Assembly (NCBI GenBank): GCA_028736075.1
Contig: CP117875.1
Location: 2,666,001 to 2,730,000, forward strand
DNA: 64,000 bases
Reading direction: 5' to 3'
From: Chryseobacterium sp. KACC 21268
Lineage (GTDB): Bacteria; Bacteroidota; Bacteroidia; Flavobacteriales; Weeksellaceae
In this document: positions 32,102 through 40,240 of the stretch, in pieces
How the letters are laid out: each line of letters starts with the position of its first letter
How positions within the stretch are numbered: position 1 is the stretch's first letter
Program-made: the position numbers and the translations under genes
The notes under the pieces: generated by a model
Told to the model about the DNA's origin: nothing
Databases searched by the model: none
Seen by the model: the letters and a program-made list of their open reading frames with translations, nothing else

Positions 32102-32647
32102 ATGAAATTTAAATATAAATTTTTCGCATTACTGACTTTGCCTTTTTGTTTTTCAAATTGTAATGATAAAAACGAAAAGCCACAAACCACACAATCATCT
32201 TCGGAGAATAAAACTCTAGTTTCAATAAAAACTGAAACAAAACAAAAAACCATTTCGACAGAGAAAGCCGTAAAAATCGCGGAAACACAATTCAAAAAAT
32301 ATCTCCCAACGATTCTGGAAGCGCACAATGGCTACATCGATAGTCAGGATACTTTCACTGGAGATTTTACTGGAGATGGCGTTGCCGATGTTGCCATCTA
32401 TTTTTCACTCGGTTCCAATGACGGCGGAAACGTTATCGTGGGACAGGGAATCGCATTATATCAAAACACGGGAACTTCTGTGAAGGTGATTGCTGGCTAT
32501 GAGCCTGATTATTTATTTAATTTTAAAAAGATAAGCCAAGGCAAAATCTACGTCGAAAAAATGGAATATGCGGAAACCGACGGCAGATGCTGTCCGTCCA
32601 TCAAAACAGAACACGTTTTGAAAATTTCGGGAGGAAAAGCATATTAA
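32102..32647 (+). CDS. Hypothetical lipoprotein, 181 residues
   Basis: Unrecognised. N terminus LPFCFSNCNDKNEK is a lipoprotein signal, with Cys17 the likely lipidated residue. The core has TFTGDFTGDGVADVAIYFSL (calcium-loop-like) and ends with GRCCPSIKTEHVL, which includes adjacent cysteines. It lies 13 bases after the gene at 31525 and is followed by a two-way terminator. Confidence 0.7.
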   Translation: MKFKYKFFALLTLPFCFSNCNDKNEKPQTTQSSSENKTLVSIKTETKQKTISTEKAVKIAETQFKKYLPTILEAHNGYIDSQDTFTGDFTGDGVADVAIYFSLGSNDGGNVIVGQGIALYQNTGTSVKVIAGYEPDYLFNFKKISQGKIYVEKMEYAETDGRCCPSIKTEHVLKISGGKAY

Positions 32648-32651
32648 AAAA

Positions 32652-32683
32652 AAATCTCTACTAAAATGAATCAGTAGAGATTT
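32652..32683. terminator. Two-way terminator between convergent genes
   Basis: AAATCTCTACT and AGTAGAGATTT form a perfect 11-base stem with a 10-base loop between the convergent genes ending at 32647 and 32691. Confidence 0.8.
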
Positions 32684-32690
32684 AAATATA

Positions 32691-33461
32691 TTAAGCTTTC
32701 AAATAAGCTTCAATTTGTTCTTGCGGAATCAAGTCTAAGATGGAATTTACATCGATGATTTTATGTTCATTGATGATGCTTTCCACCGCTTTTTTCGCAT
32801 CGGGCTGATTGACCAATTGTTCCAAAAGTCCGTAAGTATTGACCATTTTTTTGTGTGTATTTTCCTCATCACCACCAAACCAGGAACCGTTGAAATGATG
32901 ACTCACATAATTCTTCGGTAAGTCCTGAGAGAAATAGATGGATGGATAAAGCGTCACATCGTGTTTCAATTTTTGAATCGTGTCGCTGTAGCGGTCTGCG
33001 CCATATTCTTTCTCGAGCATTTCGGAAAAAATATCTGTGTTGATGCGCTCTACAAAACCATTTTGCTTGTCGTAATAATCTACAAAATCCTTAGAAAGCT
33101 GATGATTCGGCTCTGCCATCCAAAATGCAGAATAAGGAACACCTTTCACCTCGAAACCGCAAACGGCCTTCTCATCCAGAAACTCATCCAGCGGAAGTTT
33201 CAGTTCCATATCCGTGTCCATATAGATTCCACCGTGGTCCAGCATTACTTTGGAGCGAACATAATCCGAAACAAATGCCCATTTTTTCTGAGCAAAAGCT
33301 TCTTTCACGTAGTTGTTGTCTTCCAGAGGTGCATTGCTTTCGTTCCATTCCACAATTTCAAAATCCGGATGCACTTTTTTCCAAGTGGCGATGCAATGTT
33401 CTACCAATTCGGTTTTTGCCTGTCCGCCAAACCAACAATAATGTATTTTTTTTGGAATCAT
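32691..33461 (-). CDS. GT32-type glycosyltransferase
   Basis: Glycosyltransferase of 256 residues with the sugar-binding domain containing a DXD motif (Gly_transf_sug). It opens MIPKKIHYCWFGGQAKTEL, the family N terminus, and has the metal-binding motif DHGGIYMDTDMELKLPLDEF near residues 75-95. SHHFNGSWFGGDEE is the conserved C-terminal block. It would use a nucleotide sugar in polysaccharide or capsule synthesis; no other such genes are next to it, so its substrate is unclear. Confidence 0.9.
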   Translation of the reverse strand: MIPKKIHYCWFGGQAKTELVEHCIATWKKVHPDFEIVEWNESNAPLEDNNYVKEAFAQKKWAFVSDYVRSKVMLDHGGIYMDTDMELKLPLDEFLDEKAVCGFEVKGVPYSAFWMAEPNHQLSKDFVDYYDKQNGFVERINTDIFSEMLEKEYGADRYSDTIQKLKHDVTLYPSIYFSQDLPKNYVSHHFNGSWFGGDEENTHKKMVNTYGLLEQLVNQPDAKKAVESIINEHKIIDVNSILDLIPQEQIEAYLKA

Positions 33462-33669
33462 AAATTTTTATTTTTTGAATGTTAATAAAGAAAGCAGAAA
33501 TCTCTGCAACTCGTTTATTCCTTGCAAACATCAAACCTTTGTATAATTTTGAAGGAAATTTTATTAATAAAAATATTTAATGAAGTGTTGATATGATTGA
33601 GATTTCATTAAAAATATAAAATCCCAAATCACTTAGAGCTTGTCTTAATTTACATTATAAATTTTTATT

Positions 33670-33783
33670 AACCACATAGGCACATAGTTTCTATAATGAT
33701 ATAAGAAAAAATAGTCGGGCATCTAATTCTATGTAATCTTTATCAGAGTAAAGCAGGATATTTCCTTATGTGCCTATGTGGTT
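33670..33783. repeat. Inverted-repeat element, AACCACA family, copy 1
   Basis: Perfect 17-base arms AACCACATAGGCACATA and TATGTGCCTATGTGGTT border a 114-base AT-rich element inside the 392-base gap between the glycosyltransferase and amylase genes. Arms related in sequence bound an 88-base element at 63441-63528. No ORF. The remaining bases of the gap are AT-rich and featureless to me. Confidence 0.75.
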
Positions 33784-33853
33784 CAATATTATATTTAATG
33801 ATAATAAACTCTTGGGTATGATATTCGTTGCAATATTTTTTTTAATTTGATTA

Positions 33854-35200
33854 ATGACATCTATGGAAAATCAGCCTGAGAACAATTACCAGCCAAAGAA
33901 ATACGTAGAACTTTCCACGCCCGATTGGGTGAAAAATACAACGCTTTATGAACTGAATGTCCGGCAGTTTTCCGAAGAAGGTAATTTTCAGGCCGTCGAA
34001 AAACAACTTCCAAGACTCAAGAAAATGGGAATCGATATCATCTGGTTGATGCCCATCAATCCGATTGGAGAATTGCACCGGAAAGGCAGTTTGGGCAGTT
34101 ATTATTCGGTGAAAGATTATTTGGGAATCAATGCGGAGTTTGGGACGGAAGATGATTTTCGAAGTTTGGTCAAAGCGATTCACAATCAAGGAATGTACGT
34201 GATTTTGGATTGGGTTGCGAATCACACGAGTTGGGACAATCATTTGGTTGATGAACATCCCGAATGGTATATGAAATCCAGAAAAGGAACTTTCCAATCC
34301 ACGCGCTGGCGGGATTATGATGATATTATCGAACTTAATTACAAGGAACCGGAACTCCGAAAATATATGACCGACGCGATGAAATATTGGGTCGAAGAAT
34401 ATAACATCGATGGCTTCCGTTGTGACATTGCAAGTTTTGTCCCGATTGATTTTTGGGAAAATGCAAGAGCAGAACTTGACAAAATAAAACCGATTTTTAT
34501 GCTCGCAGAAGCCGAAGACAAAGAACTTCACCGCAAGGCTTTTGATTCCACGTACAACTGGACGCTTTGGAATATTCTTCATCAGATTGTTCAGAATGAC
34601 CTGAGCGTGAAAACCCTTACTGAAGCTTACATTGCAGAACACGTTTCCATTTTCCCAAAAGCCGGAATACGAATGAATTTCATCGACAATCACGACAAGA
34701 ATTCCTGGGAAGGCAATCAGTACGATAATTTTGGTGAAGCGTTGGAAGCGACCACTGTTTTTACTTTTTTGATGGACGGCATTCCGTTGGTTTACAGCGG
34801 ACAAGAAGCTGGACTCGACCGCTCTCTAGAATTTTTTGAAAAAGACCCGATTCACTGGACACCTCACAAATTCGAAAAGCTCTACACCACTCTATTTTCA
34901 TTAAAACATCAAAACCAAGCGCTCTGGAACGGCGATTGGGGCGGAGAAATGGTGAGAATTATGAATGACCGAATGGACCAGGTGATTTCCTTTGTTCGAG
35001 AAAAAAATGGCGACAAAGTTTTAGCATTTGTCAATCTCAGCAAGGAATTGATTATGGTACAATTTGATACGTCATTTGACAAGGGAATTTATAAAAATCT
35101 TTTTACCGGCGAAGAAAAAACGGTTTCCGAAACCGTCATCATCACTATGGAGCCTTGGGAATATTTGGTTTTGCATCAAACACAATCAAAACTGGACTGA
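33854..35200 (+). CDS. Alpha-amylase family glycosidase (GH13)
   Basis: Cytoplasmic enzyme of 448 residues, without signal peptide, acting on alpha-glucans or maltooligosaccharides. TIM-barrel motifs in order: ILDWVANHTS near 117-126, GFRCDIASF with nucleophile Asp191, MLAEAED with acid/base Glu219, and FIDNHDKNSW near 278-287 with the stabilising Asp. The C-terminal all-beta domain is short. GxYxxxxYxGIN near 81-92 fits a maltooligosaccharide-hydrolysing branch. ATG at 33854 gives a sensible start; 33863 is a close alternative. A small secreted gene follows. Confidence 0.92.
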   Translation: MTSMENQPENNYQPKKYVELSTPDWVKNTTLYELNVRQFSEEGNFQAVEKQLPRLKKMGIDIIWLMPINPIGELHRKGSLGSYYSVKDYLGINAEFGTEDDFRSLVKAIHNQGMYVILDWVANHTSWDNHLVDEHPEWYMKSRKGTFQSTRWRDYDDIIELNYKEPELRKYMTDAMKYWVEEYNIDGFRCDIASFVPIDFWENARAELDKIKPIFMLAEAEDKELHRKAFDSTYNWTLWNILHQIVQNDLSVKTLTEAYIAEHVSIFPKAGIRMNFIDNHDKNSWEGNQYDNFGEALEATTVFTFLMDGIPLVYSGQEAGLDRSLEFFEKDPIHWTPHKFEKLYTTLFSLKHQNQALWNGDWGGEMVRIMNDRMDQVISFVREKNGDKVLAFVNLSKELIMVQFDTSFDKGIYKNLFTGEEKTVSETVIITMEPWEYLVLHQTQSKLD

Positions 35201-35246
35201 GAAATTGGCGGAAGTTTTGATGATTAATTTTCAAATATTTAAAACT

Positions 35247-35777
35247 ATGAAAAATGTATTGATTTTGAGTTTGTTAATTCTCAATGGATTGGCATTCGGA
35301 CAACAAAAGAAAACTAAAAAAGCACCGCCTATTGTAAAGCAAAATCTCCCAGAACCGCCCAAAGCAAAAGATTACGAGACTATAATCTCAGAGGATTCTA
35401 AGAAATGTTTTGTTTACAAGGTCGAGGAAAAAAAGGATTCTCTGGTGTACGTTACCGAAAATCTTCTGGAATATGGTTGGGCGGGAAGCAATGCAAGATT
35501 GATAATTACAACATATAATTATGATGCTTCAAAAAAAAATCCAAAGTATAAAAGTGGCGATATCTACGCACCATCACAAAGATTACGCTACATCGATGGC
35601 CATTATAAAATCGAAAAAAACACGCTGAATTTTACGCCAGACAAGGCCGAGAACTATCAGAATCGAACATTCAAATTGGTGTACAAACCGAAGACACAAA
35701 ATGTAGAATCCTTGAAAGACGAAAACAATCACCCATTTAAAAAAGGAGATTGTTCGCAACCGACAATCAGTTTGTAA
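35247..35777 (+). CDS. Hypothetical secreted protein, 176 residues
   Basis: Unrecognised. The start at 35247 is chosen because the protein then begins with a signal peptide (MKNVLILSLLILNGLAFGQQ); the open frame overlaps the amylase gene upstream. The mature chain starts with a Lys/Pro-rich linker and then a single domain containing YVTENLLEYGWAGSNARLII and TFKLVYKPKTQNVESLKDEN. No cysteine pair or catalytic motif is evident. A terminator follows 27 bases after the stop. Confidence 0.7.
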   Translation: MKNVLILSLLILNGLAFGQQKKTKKAPPIVKQNLPEPPKAKDYETIISEDSKKCFVYKVEEKKDSLVYVTENLLEYGWAGSNARLIITTYNYDASKKNPKYKSGDIYAPSQRLRYIDGHYKIEKNTLNFTPDKAENYQNRTFKLVYKPKTQNVESLKDENNHPFKKGDCSQPTISL

Positions 35778-35804
35778 TAAATGAATTTTAAAAGATAACC
35801 AGAC

Positions 35805-35835
35805 AGGCTTGAGTTTTTACTTAAGCCTTTTTTTT
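35805..35835 (+). terminator. Terminator after the 35247 gene
   Basis: AGGCTT and AAGCCT arms around a 12-base loop followed by a run of eight T. Confidence 0.85.
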
Positions 35836-35904
35836 GCTTAATTTTGCGAGCATTTATTTATGGTGATTTAAAATATTTTAATTGACTTACAATTTCAAAT
35901 CGAT

Positions 35905-36504
35905 ATGAACCAAAAAGACATTCCCGAAATCATCATCGGACTTCAAAATGCAGATTTGGAGCTTCGGGAAAAATTGATTTCAGAAGGGAAATTGGGCGAA
36001 GGTTATAATAAAGAAATGGAAAATCTTCACAATCAAAATGCGGAAGTTTTGAATGAGATTATAGAAATCATCGGATTTCCAACGGTTGAGAAAGTGGGAA
36101 ATCAATCAGCATATTCAGCTTGGCTAGTGATTCAACATTCGATTGGGAAGCCCGAGTTTATGAAAAGATGTGCGGAACTTTTGGCAATTGAGGTTAAAAA
36201 AAAGAAAGCTGACGCCAGAAATCTCGCCTATCTCATAGACCGAATTGCGACTTTTGAAAATAAACCGCAACTTTACGGAACCCAATTTGACTGGGACGAC
36301 AATGGAGAATTGAGCCCAAATGATATTGACGACATCAAGAAAGTCAATCAAAGAAGAAAATCGATTGGTTTGAACACGCTGGAGGAACAAACGGAAATCA
36401 TCAGAACGCAGGCAAAAAACGAAAATCATTTGCCACCAAAAGATTTGACTAAAAGAAAAACGGAGATGGAAAATTGGAAAAAATTAGTGGGCTGGATTAG
36501 ATAG
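35905..36504 (+). CDS. DUF6624-like protein, 199 residues
   Basis: Helical cytoplasmic protein of 199 residues resembling the DUF6624 family (helix-rich, with LAYLIDRIATFENKPQLYGT and QFDWDDNG near residues 109-136, where the QxYGTQ block is the marker I remember). Function unknown in the family. It starts with ATG and sits 13 bases before the LOG-type gene, so both may be transcribed together. Confidence 0.65.
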   Translation: MNQKDIPEIIIGLQNADLELREKLISEGKLGEGYNKEMENLHNQNAEVLNEIIEIIGFPTVEKVGNQSAYSAWLVIQHSIGKPEFMKRCAELLAIEVKKKKADARNLAYLIDRIATFENKPQLYGTQFDWDDNGELSPNDIDDIKKVNQRRKSIGLNTLEEQTEIIRTQAKNENHLPPKDLTKRKTEMENWKKLVGWIR

Positions 36505-36517
36505 AATTTAAGGAATT

Positions 36518-37099
36518 ATGAAAAGAGTAACAGTATTTTGCGGTTCCAGCTTCGGAACCGATGAGATTTATAAAACACAAGCCATTTTATTAGGAAACAA
36601 ACTGGCAGAAGAAAATATCGGATTGGTCTATGGCGGTGCAAACGTCGGATTGATGGGCGCTGTCGCAGATGGCGTTTTGGAAAAAGGTGGCGAGGTTTTT
36701 GGTGTTTTGCCCAACTTCCTCAGGTCAAAAGAAGTTGCCCACGACCACCTGACCGAATTATTTTTGGTTGAAACAATGCACGAACGAAAAACCAAAATGA
36801 ACGACCTTTGCGATGGCGTGATTGCTTTGCCAGGCGGTTTTGGAACTTTGGAAGAGTTTTTCGAAATGCTGACCTGGGCGCAATTGGGGCTTCACAAAAA
36901 ACCAATCGCCATCCTGAATATCAATGGATTTTATGATTCATTGATTACATTCATTCAAACGACCGTTGACAAAGGTTTTCTCAAACAAGTGAACCAAGAT
37001 ATGCTCATCGTAAGCGATAATATCGAAGAATTGTTGGACAAGATGAAAAATTACGAAGCACCAACTGTCGGAAAGTGGATTACAAAAGAAGAGGTTTAG
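36518..37099 (+). CDS. LOG-family nucleotide hydrolase (TIGR00730)
   Basis: Rossmann-fold protein of 193 residues related to cytokinin riboside 5'-monophosphate phosphoribohydrolases; they release a base from nucleoside monophosphates. Motifs are VFCGSSFGTDEIYKTQA at the N terminus, YGGANVGLMGAVADGVLEKG near residues 38-57, MHERKTKMNDLCDGVIALPG near 87-106 and the catalytic PGGFGTLEEFFEMLTWAQLG near 105-124. Full length. It precedes a Crp/Fnr regulator by 12 bases. Confidence 0.93.
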   Translation: MKRVTVFCGSSFGTDEIYKTQAILLGNKLAEENIGLVYGGANVGLMGAVADGVLEKGGEVFGVLPNFLRSKEVAHDHLTELFLVETMHERKTKMNDLCDGVIALPGGFGTLEEFFEMLTWAQLGLHKKPIAILNINGFYDSLITFIQTTVDKGFLKQVNQDMLIVSDNIEELLDKMKNYEAPTVGKWITKEEV

Positions 37100-37111
37100 A
37101 AAGCAAATCCA

Positions 37112-37675
37112 ATGGAAAAACTGCGCACGCATATTGAAGAAATCGTCTCATTGACGGATGATGAATTTGATTTGATAAAACCATTCTTCACGCCAAAACG
37201 AACGTTGAAAAATCAGTTTCTCATTAATGAAGGTGATGATGCTCAGTATGAATTTTTGGTTCTGTCAGGCATCTTCAAAGTTTTCTATCTGGACGAGCAA
37301 GGCAAGGAATTTATTCTGCAATTTGCGAAAGAAAATTGGTGGATGTCCGATTATCAGGCATTTTTCCAAAATAAAAAAGCAACAATGTACATCGAATGTA
37401 TCGAAGCTGGCGAAGTTTTGGTCTCTACTTTGGAAGGCAGGGAAAAACTGTCGTCGGAGCTCCACAAGATGGAACATTTCTACAGAATGAAATTGACCAA
37501 TGGCTACATCGCGCTCCAGCAACGCGTCAAACTTTTGCTTTCCAGCACGCCACAACAGCGGTACGAAGAATTCTCAAAGTTCTATCCCGACTTGCTTCAA
37601 AGCATTCCAAAAAAGCTGATTGCGGAATATCTCGGTGTCAGTCGGGAGACGCTCAGCAGACTTTATTCCAAATAA
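37112..37675 (+). CDS. Crp/Fnr-family transcription regulator with CRP-like recognition helix
   Basis: Regulator of 187 residues with an N-terminal cyclic-nucleotide-type sensor fold (about 20-130; GDDAQYEFLVLSGIFKVFYL) and a C-terminal helix-turn-helix (LIAEYLGVSRETLSRLYSK). The recognition helix keeps SRETxxR, the same Arg, Glu and Arg that E. coli CRP uses to read TGTGA. A perfect TGTGA-N6-TCACA dyad follows the gene at 37689-37704, upstream of the PfpI gene. No cysteine cluster for an Fe-S ligand is seen. The chain is shorter than E. coli CRP (209). Ligand unknown. Confidence 0.87.
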   Translation: MEKLRTHIEEIVSLTDDEFDLIKPFFTPKRTLKNQFLINEGDDAQYEFLVLSGIFKVFYLDEQGKEFILQFAKENWWMSDYQAFFQNKKATMYIECIEAGEVLVSTLEGREKLSSELHKMEHFYRMKLTNGYIALQQRVKLLLSSTPQQRYEEFSKFYPDLLQSIPKKLIAEYLGVSRETLSRLYSK

Positions 37676-37684
37676 AAAATACAG

Positions 37685-37712
37685 AAAGTGTGATTACGGT
37701 CACACTTTTTTT
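37685..37712. promoter_or_regulatory. Perfect CRP-type dyad AAAGTGTGA-N6-TCACACTTT
   Basis: Nine-base arms at 37685-37693 and 37700-37708 with the spacer TTACGG contain the E. coli CRP consensus TGTGA-N6-TCACA. It is about 64 bases before the expected start of the promoter at 37750, the position of class I activation. A T-run after it (37706-37712) means it might also be the terminator of the regulator gene. Confidence 0.6.
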
Positions 37713-37749
37713 GTGACTTGTGTCCTTCTCTTCAAGGCGGTGTTGAAGC

Positions 37750-37757
37750 TACTTTTG
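37750..37757 (+). promoter_or_regulatory. -7 element before the DJ-1/PfpI gene
   Basis: TACTTTTG matches TAnnTTTG exactly, 46 bases before the ATG at 37804. No clean TTTG at -33, in line with a promoter needing an activator. Confidence 0.5.
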
Positions 37758-37803
37758 TCTTATCAATTTTAAATAAAATCATTAACAATTAAAATTATAG
37801 GAT

Positions 37804-38481
37804 ATGAAAAAGAAAATCTTAATCATCGTTTCAAACGCCAACGAAATTGGACCAAACAACAGAAGAACTGGAACATTCTTACCAGAAGTAGCGCATCCAT
37901 ACGCAGATTTCGAAAAGGCCGGATTCCAAATCGATTTTGCTTCATTGACTGGCGAAACACCTTACCTTGACGGATTGGACCTTGCCGGCGACCCAGACAA
38001 TTTGAAATTCTTAACGGGTGACGGTTGGGCAGAAATGCAAAAAGCGACTAAACTAAGCGATGTGGACACGACCGTTTATGATGCCGTTTTCACGCCAGGC
38101 GGATTGGCTCCGATGGTCGATATGCCGGAACATCAAACTTTGAAAAGTGTACTTGCCGAAACTTATGAGCGCGGTGCAGTTGTAGGCGCAGTTTGTCACG
38201 GTCCTGTTTCCTTGTTGAATGTAAAACTGAGCAACGGAAAATATTTGGTTGATGGAAAAAACATCACTTCATTCACTACAGAAGAAGAATCGATGTACGC
38301 AATTGCCGATGTTCCTTTTGACCTTCAAACCGAACTATCAAAACAAGGCGCCATCTTCCACGCAGAAACCGCTTGGTCAGCGCACAGCATTGCAGACGGA
38401 AATCTTGTGACAGGTCAAAACCCTGAATCCGCGAGAGGTGTTGGAGAGAAAATTGTGGCTTTATTAAATCAAAAAAATTAA
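37804..38481 (+). CDS. DJ-1/PfpI-family protein (Hsp31-like glutamine amidotransferase fold)
   Basis: Class I glutamine amidotransferase-like protein of 225 residues. Motifs: an N-terminal FLPEVAHPYADFEKAGFQID, the nucleophile elbow GAVCHGPVSLLNVKLSNGKY with the catalytic Cys near 139, and AETAWSAHSIADGNLVTGQN near 188-207. This arrangement matches Hsp31/YajL relatives that act as glyoxalase III-like or chaperone enzymes in stress. The gene at 38484 starts two bases after its stop, so the two are coupled. Likely regulated through the CRP-type dyad upstream. Confidence 0.9.
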   Translation: MKKKILIIVSNANEIGPNNRRTGTFLPEVAHPYADFEKAGFQIDFASLTGETPYLDGLDLAGDPDNLKFLTGDGWAEMQKATKLSDVDTTVYDAVFTPGGLAPMVDMPEHQTLKSVLAETYERGAVVGAVCHGPVSLLNVKLSNGKYLVDGKNITSFTTEEESMYAIADVPFDLQTELSKQGAIFHAETAWSAHSIADGNLVTGQNPESARGVGEKIVALLNQKN

Positions 38482-38483
38482 TT

Positions 38484-38792
38484 ATGGAAAATCAAACACA
38501 AGCTATTTTCATCTTCGCCAAATGGCAAGTAAAGAATGGAAATCTACAAACCGTTTTGAATTTGCTTCCATCATTAATTGAAAAAAGTACAATGGAAGAA
38601 GGAAATATATTTTACAAAATCTATCAAGATAATTCGGACAGCAATATTTTGATACTGAATGAGAGTTATAAAGATATGGCGAGCATCGAAGTTCATAAAA
38701 ACTCCGAGCATTATCAGGAAATTGCAGTAAAGCAAATCATTCCGTTGTTGGAAAATAGAGAAGTTATCTTGGCTTCGGAACTTGGTCTGTAA
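38484..38792 (+). CDS. Antibiotic biosynthesis monooxygenase-domain protein
   Basis: Small dimeric alpha/beta-barrel protein of 102 residues of the ABM/YgiN group, often quinol or heme-related monooxygenases. The typical pattern is seen: IFIFAKWQVKNGN, TMEEGNIFYKIYQDNSDSNI, LNESYKDMASIEVHKNSEHY. It is coupled to the DJ-1/PfpI gene (two-base gap), which suggests a joint role against reactive carbonyls or quinones. Confidence 0.82.
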   Translation: MENQTQAIFIFAKWQVKNGNLQTVLNLLPSLIEKSTMEEGNIFYKIYQDNSDSNILILNESYKDMASIEVHKNSEHYQEIAVKQIIPLLENREVILASELGL

Positions 38793-38817
38793 CTCAAATC
38801 TAAAAAGAAATAATAGA

Positions 38818-38846
38818 AAGCTGAAGTTTAGAACATCGGCTTTTTT
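38818..38846 (+). terminator. Terminator after the ABM gene
   Basis: AAGCTGA pairs with TCGGCTT across an 11-base loop, followed by TTTT. Confidence 0.65.
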
Positions 38847-38885
38847 AATTACTTTTAAACCTTCAATATTTAAAGTTCTTTAGTT

Positions 38886-39449
38886 ATGACCATCGACCAA
38901 ATACTCGACGACATCTACCCGATTCCAGATTCATCAAAATCATTGGTCAAAAAATATATCAGCTTAATTAAATATCCAAAAGGACAAATCATCATCAATG
39001 TAGATAAGATAGAATCGAATGTCTATTTTATCAAACAGGGAATTGCAAGAGCATTTTCTAATGACAGCGAAAATGAGATCACTTTTTGGTTTGGTAAAGA
39101 AGGAAGCACTGTTCTGTCTATGATGAGCTACATTTCCAACGAAAAGGGATACGAGGACGTCGAGCTTTTGGAAGATTCGGAATTATATCAAATTAAGTCT
39201 AGCGATCTGCAGGATCTTTTCATTAAGGACATTCATCTGGCCAATTGGGGACGAAAATTTGCAGAAAAAGAGTTGGCGAAAACCGAGCAACTTTTCATTT
39301 CTCGACAGACAAAGACGGCTACAGAACGCTATATCGAACTTTTGGAGAAAACGCCACATCTCATTCAGCGTGTTCAATTGCGCTATATTGCGTCTTATCT
39401 TGGGATCACACAAGTCAGTCTGAGCAGAATCAGGGCCGAGATCAAATAG
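38886..39449 (+). CDS. Crp/Fnr-family transcription regulator (second copy)
   Basis: Regulator of 187 residues with a cyclic-nucleotide-binding-like domain (about 15-120; YFIKQGIARAFSNDSENEIT) and a C-terminal helix-turn-helix IASYLGITQVSLSRIRAEIK. Its recognition helix reads TQVSLSR, lacking the Arg-Glu pair of CRP, so its operator should differ from TGTGA/TCACA. It precedes an SMR transporter gene (39518) by 68 bases and could control it. Confidence 0.87.
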   Translation: MTIDQILDDIYPIPDSSKSLVKKYISLIKYPKGQIIINVDKIESNVYFIKQGIARAFSNDSENEITFWFGKEGSTVLSMMSYISNEKGYEDVELLEDSELYQIKSSDLQDLFIKDIHLANWGRKFAEKELAKTEQLFISRQTKTATERYIELLEKTPHLIQRVQLRYIASYLGITQVSLSRIRAEIK

Positions 39450-39517
39450 TATATTTTTTATCGTAGGTAAAATGAAAATGCATCTTTTTGTCTGAACTTT
39501 GTCAAAAATTAAAGAAA

Positions 39518-39844
39518 ATGAATTGGATCATATTGATTATCGCGGGACTGTTTGAAGTGGCATTTGCTTATTGTCTTGGAAAGGCAAAAGAAACTTCTGG
39601 GAATGAAATGTACTTGTGGTACGCAGGATTTCTCCTGGCTTTGGTAACGAGTATGAGTCTTCTGATCAAGGCGACGCAAACTTTGCCCATCGGAACAGCT
39701 TACGCCGTCTGGACAGGAATTGGTGCTGTCGGAACTGTACTGGTAGGCATTTTGGTCTTCAAAGAACCAGCAACATTCTTGAGGATATTCTTTCTTATCA
39801 CATTGATAGGTTCGATAGTTGGACTAAAAGCAGTTGCGCATTAA
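39518..39844 (+). CDS. SMR transporter, Gdx/SugE-like (possible guanidinium exporter)
   Basis: Four-helix inner-membrane transporter of 108 residues. The ATG at 39518 is the start because the protein then begins MNWIILIIAGLFEV with the membrane Glu13 at the SMR position; an upstream TTG start would add an unlikely 10 residues. LPIGTAYAVWTGIGAVG and GLKAVAH are close to Gdx. Of the remembered Gdx binding residues (E13, W16, S42, Y59, W62), Glu, Ser, Tyr and Trp are kept but W16 is Phe here. Substrate therefore uncertain. Confidence 0.88.
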   Translation: MNWIILIIAGLFEVAFAYCLGKAKETSGNEMYLWYAGFLLALVTSMSLLIKATQTLPIGTAYAVWTGIGAVGTVLVGILVFKEPATFLRIFFLITLIGSIVGLKAVAH

Positions 39845-39969
39845 TTAACATAATATTAATATGTATATAAGATGATGTATAAATTTCAGTTTTTTTTGTT
39901 AACTTAGCTTTCAATAAATCTATTTAGGACAATTTTCGATAATTTTCCTAAAATCAAACACACACAAAA

Positions 39970-40227
39970 ATGATTAAAGAAAACAAAAAACTGAAAGCGT
40001 TGACGCTTGAGGAGCTTAAAATGAAACAGAAAAGATTTACAAACTTTGTGAGCTTTCTAAGCATTTTGACTATGCTGACTTTAGCAATTCTTATCTATCT
40101 ATCAATCAAAAGCAACAATTATACTTTCCTTATGCTCTGCGGTGGATCATCCTTTGCGCTTTTGCTTTGTGGACTGATTCTAAGGCAGGTAGAAGCGGAA
40201 ATAACGGCAAGGAATTCCCACAGTTAA
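39970..40227 (+). CDS. Small membrane protein, 85 residues
   Basis: Unrecognised. A charged N terminus (MIKENKKLKALTLEELKMKQ) leads into two membrane helices near residues 28-46 and 50-69, with a short charged tail. Size and layout fit a small envelope protein of unknown function. It stands alone before a convergent gene. Confidence 0.6.
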   Translation: MIKENKKLKALTLEELKMKQKRFTNFVSFLSILTMLTLAILIYLSIKSNNYTFLMLCGGSSFALLLCGLILRQVEAEITARNSHS

Positions 40228-40240
40228 AGTCACAAAATCA

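Noticed and set aside
33851-34804. Long open frame of 317 codons on the minus strand opposite the amylase gene
   Set aside because: It lies wholly inside the GH13 gene, whose catalytic motifs are intact, and its product has no family motif; it is an antisense shadow.
39450-39517. Guanidine riboswitch before the Gdx-like transporter
   Set aside because: The gap is only 68 bases, with no room for the known guanidine aptamers and no recognisable motif.
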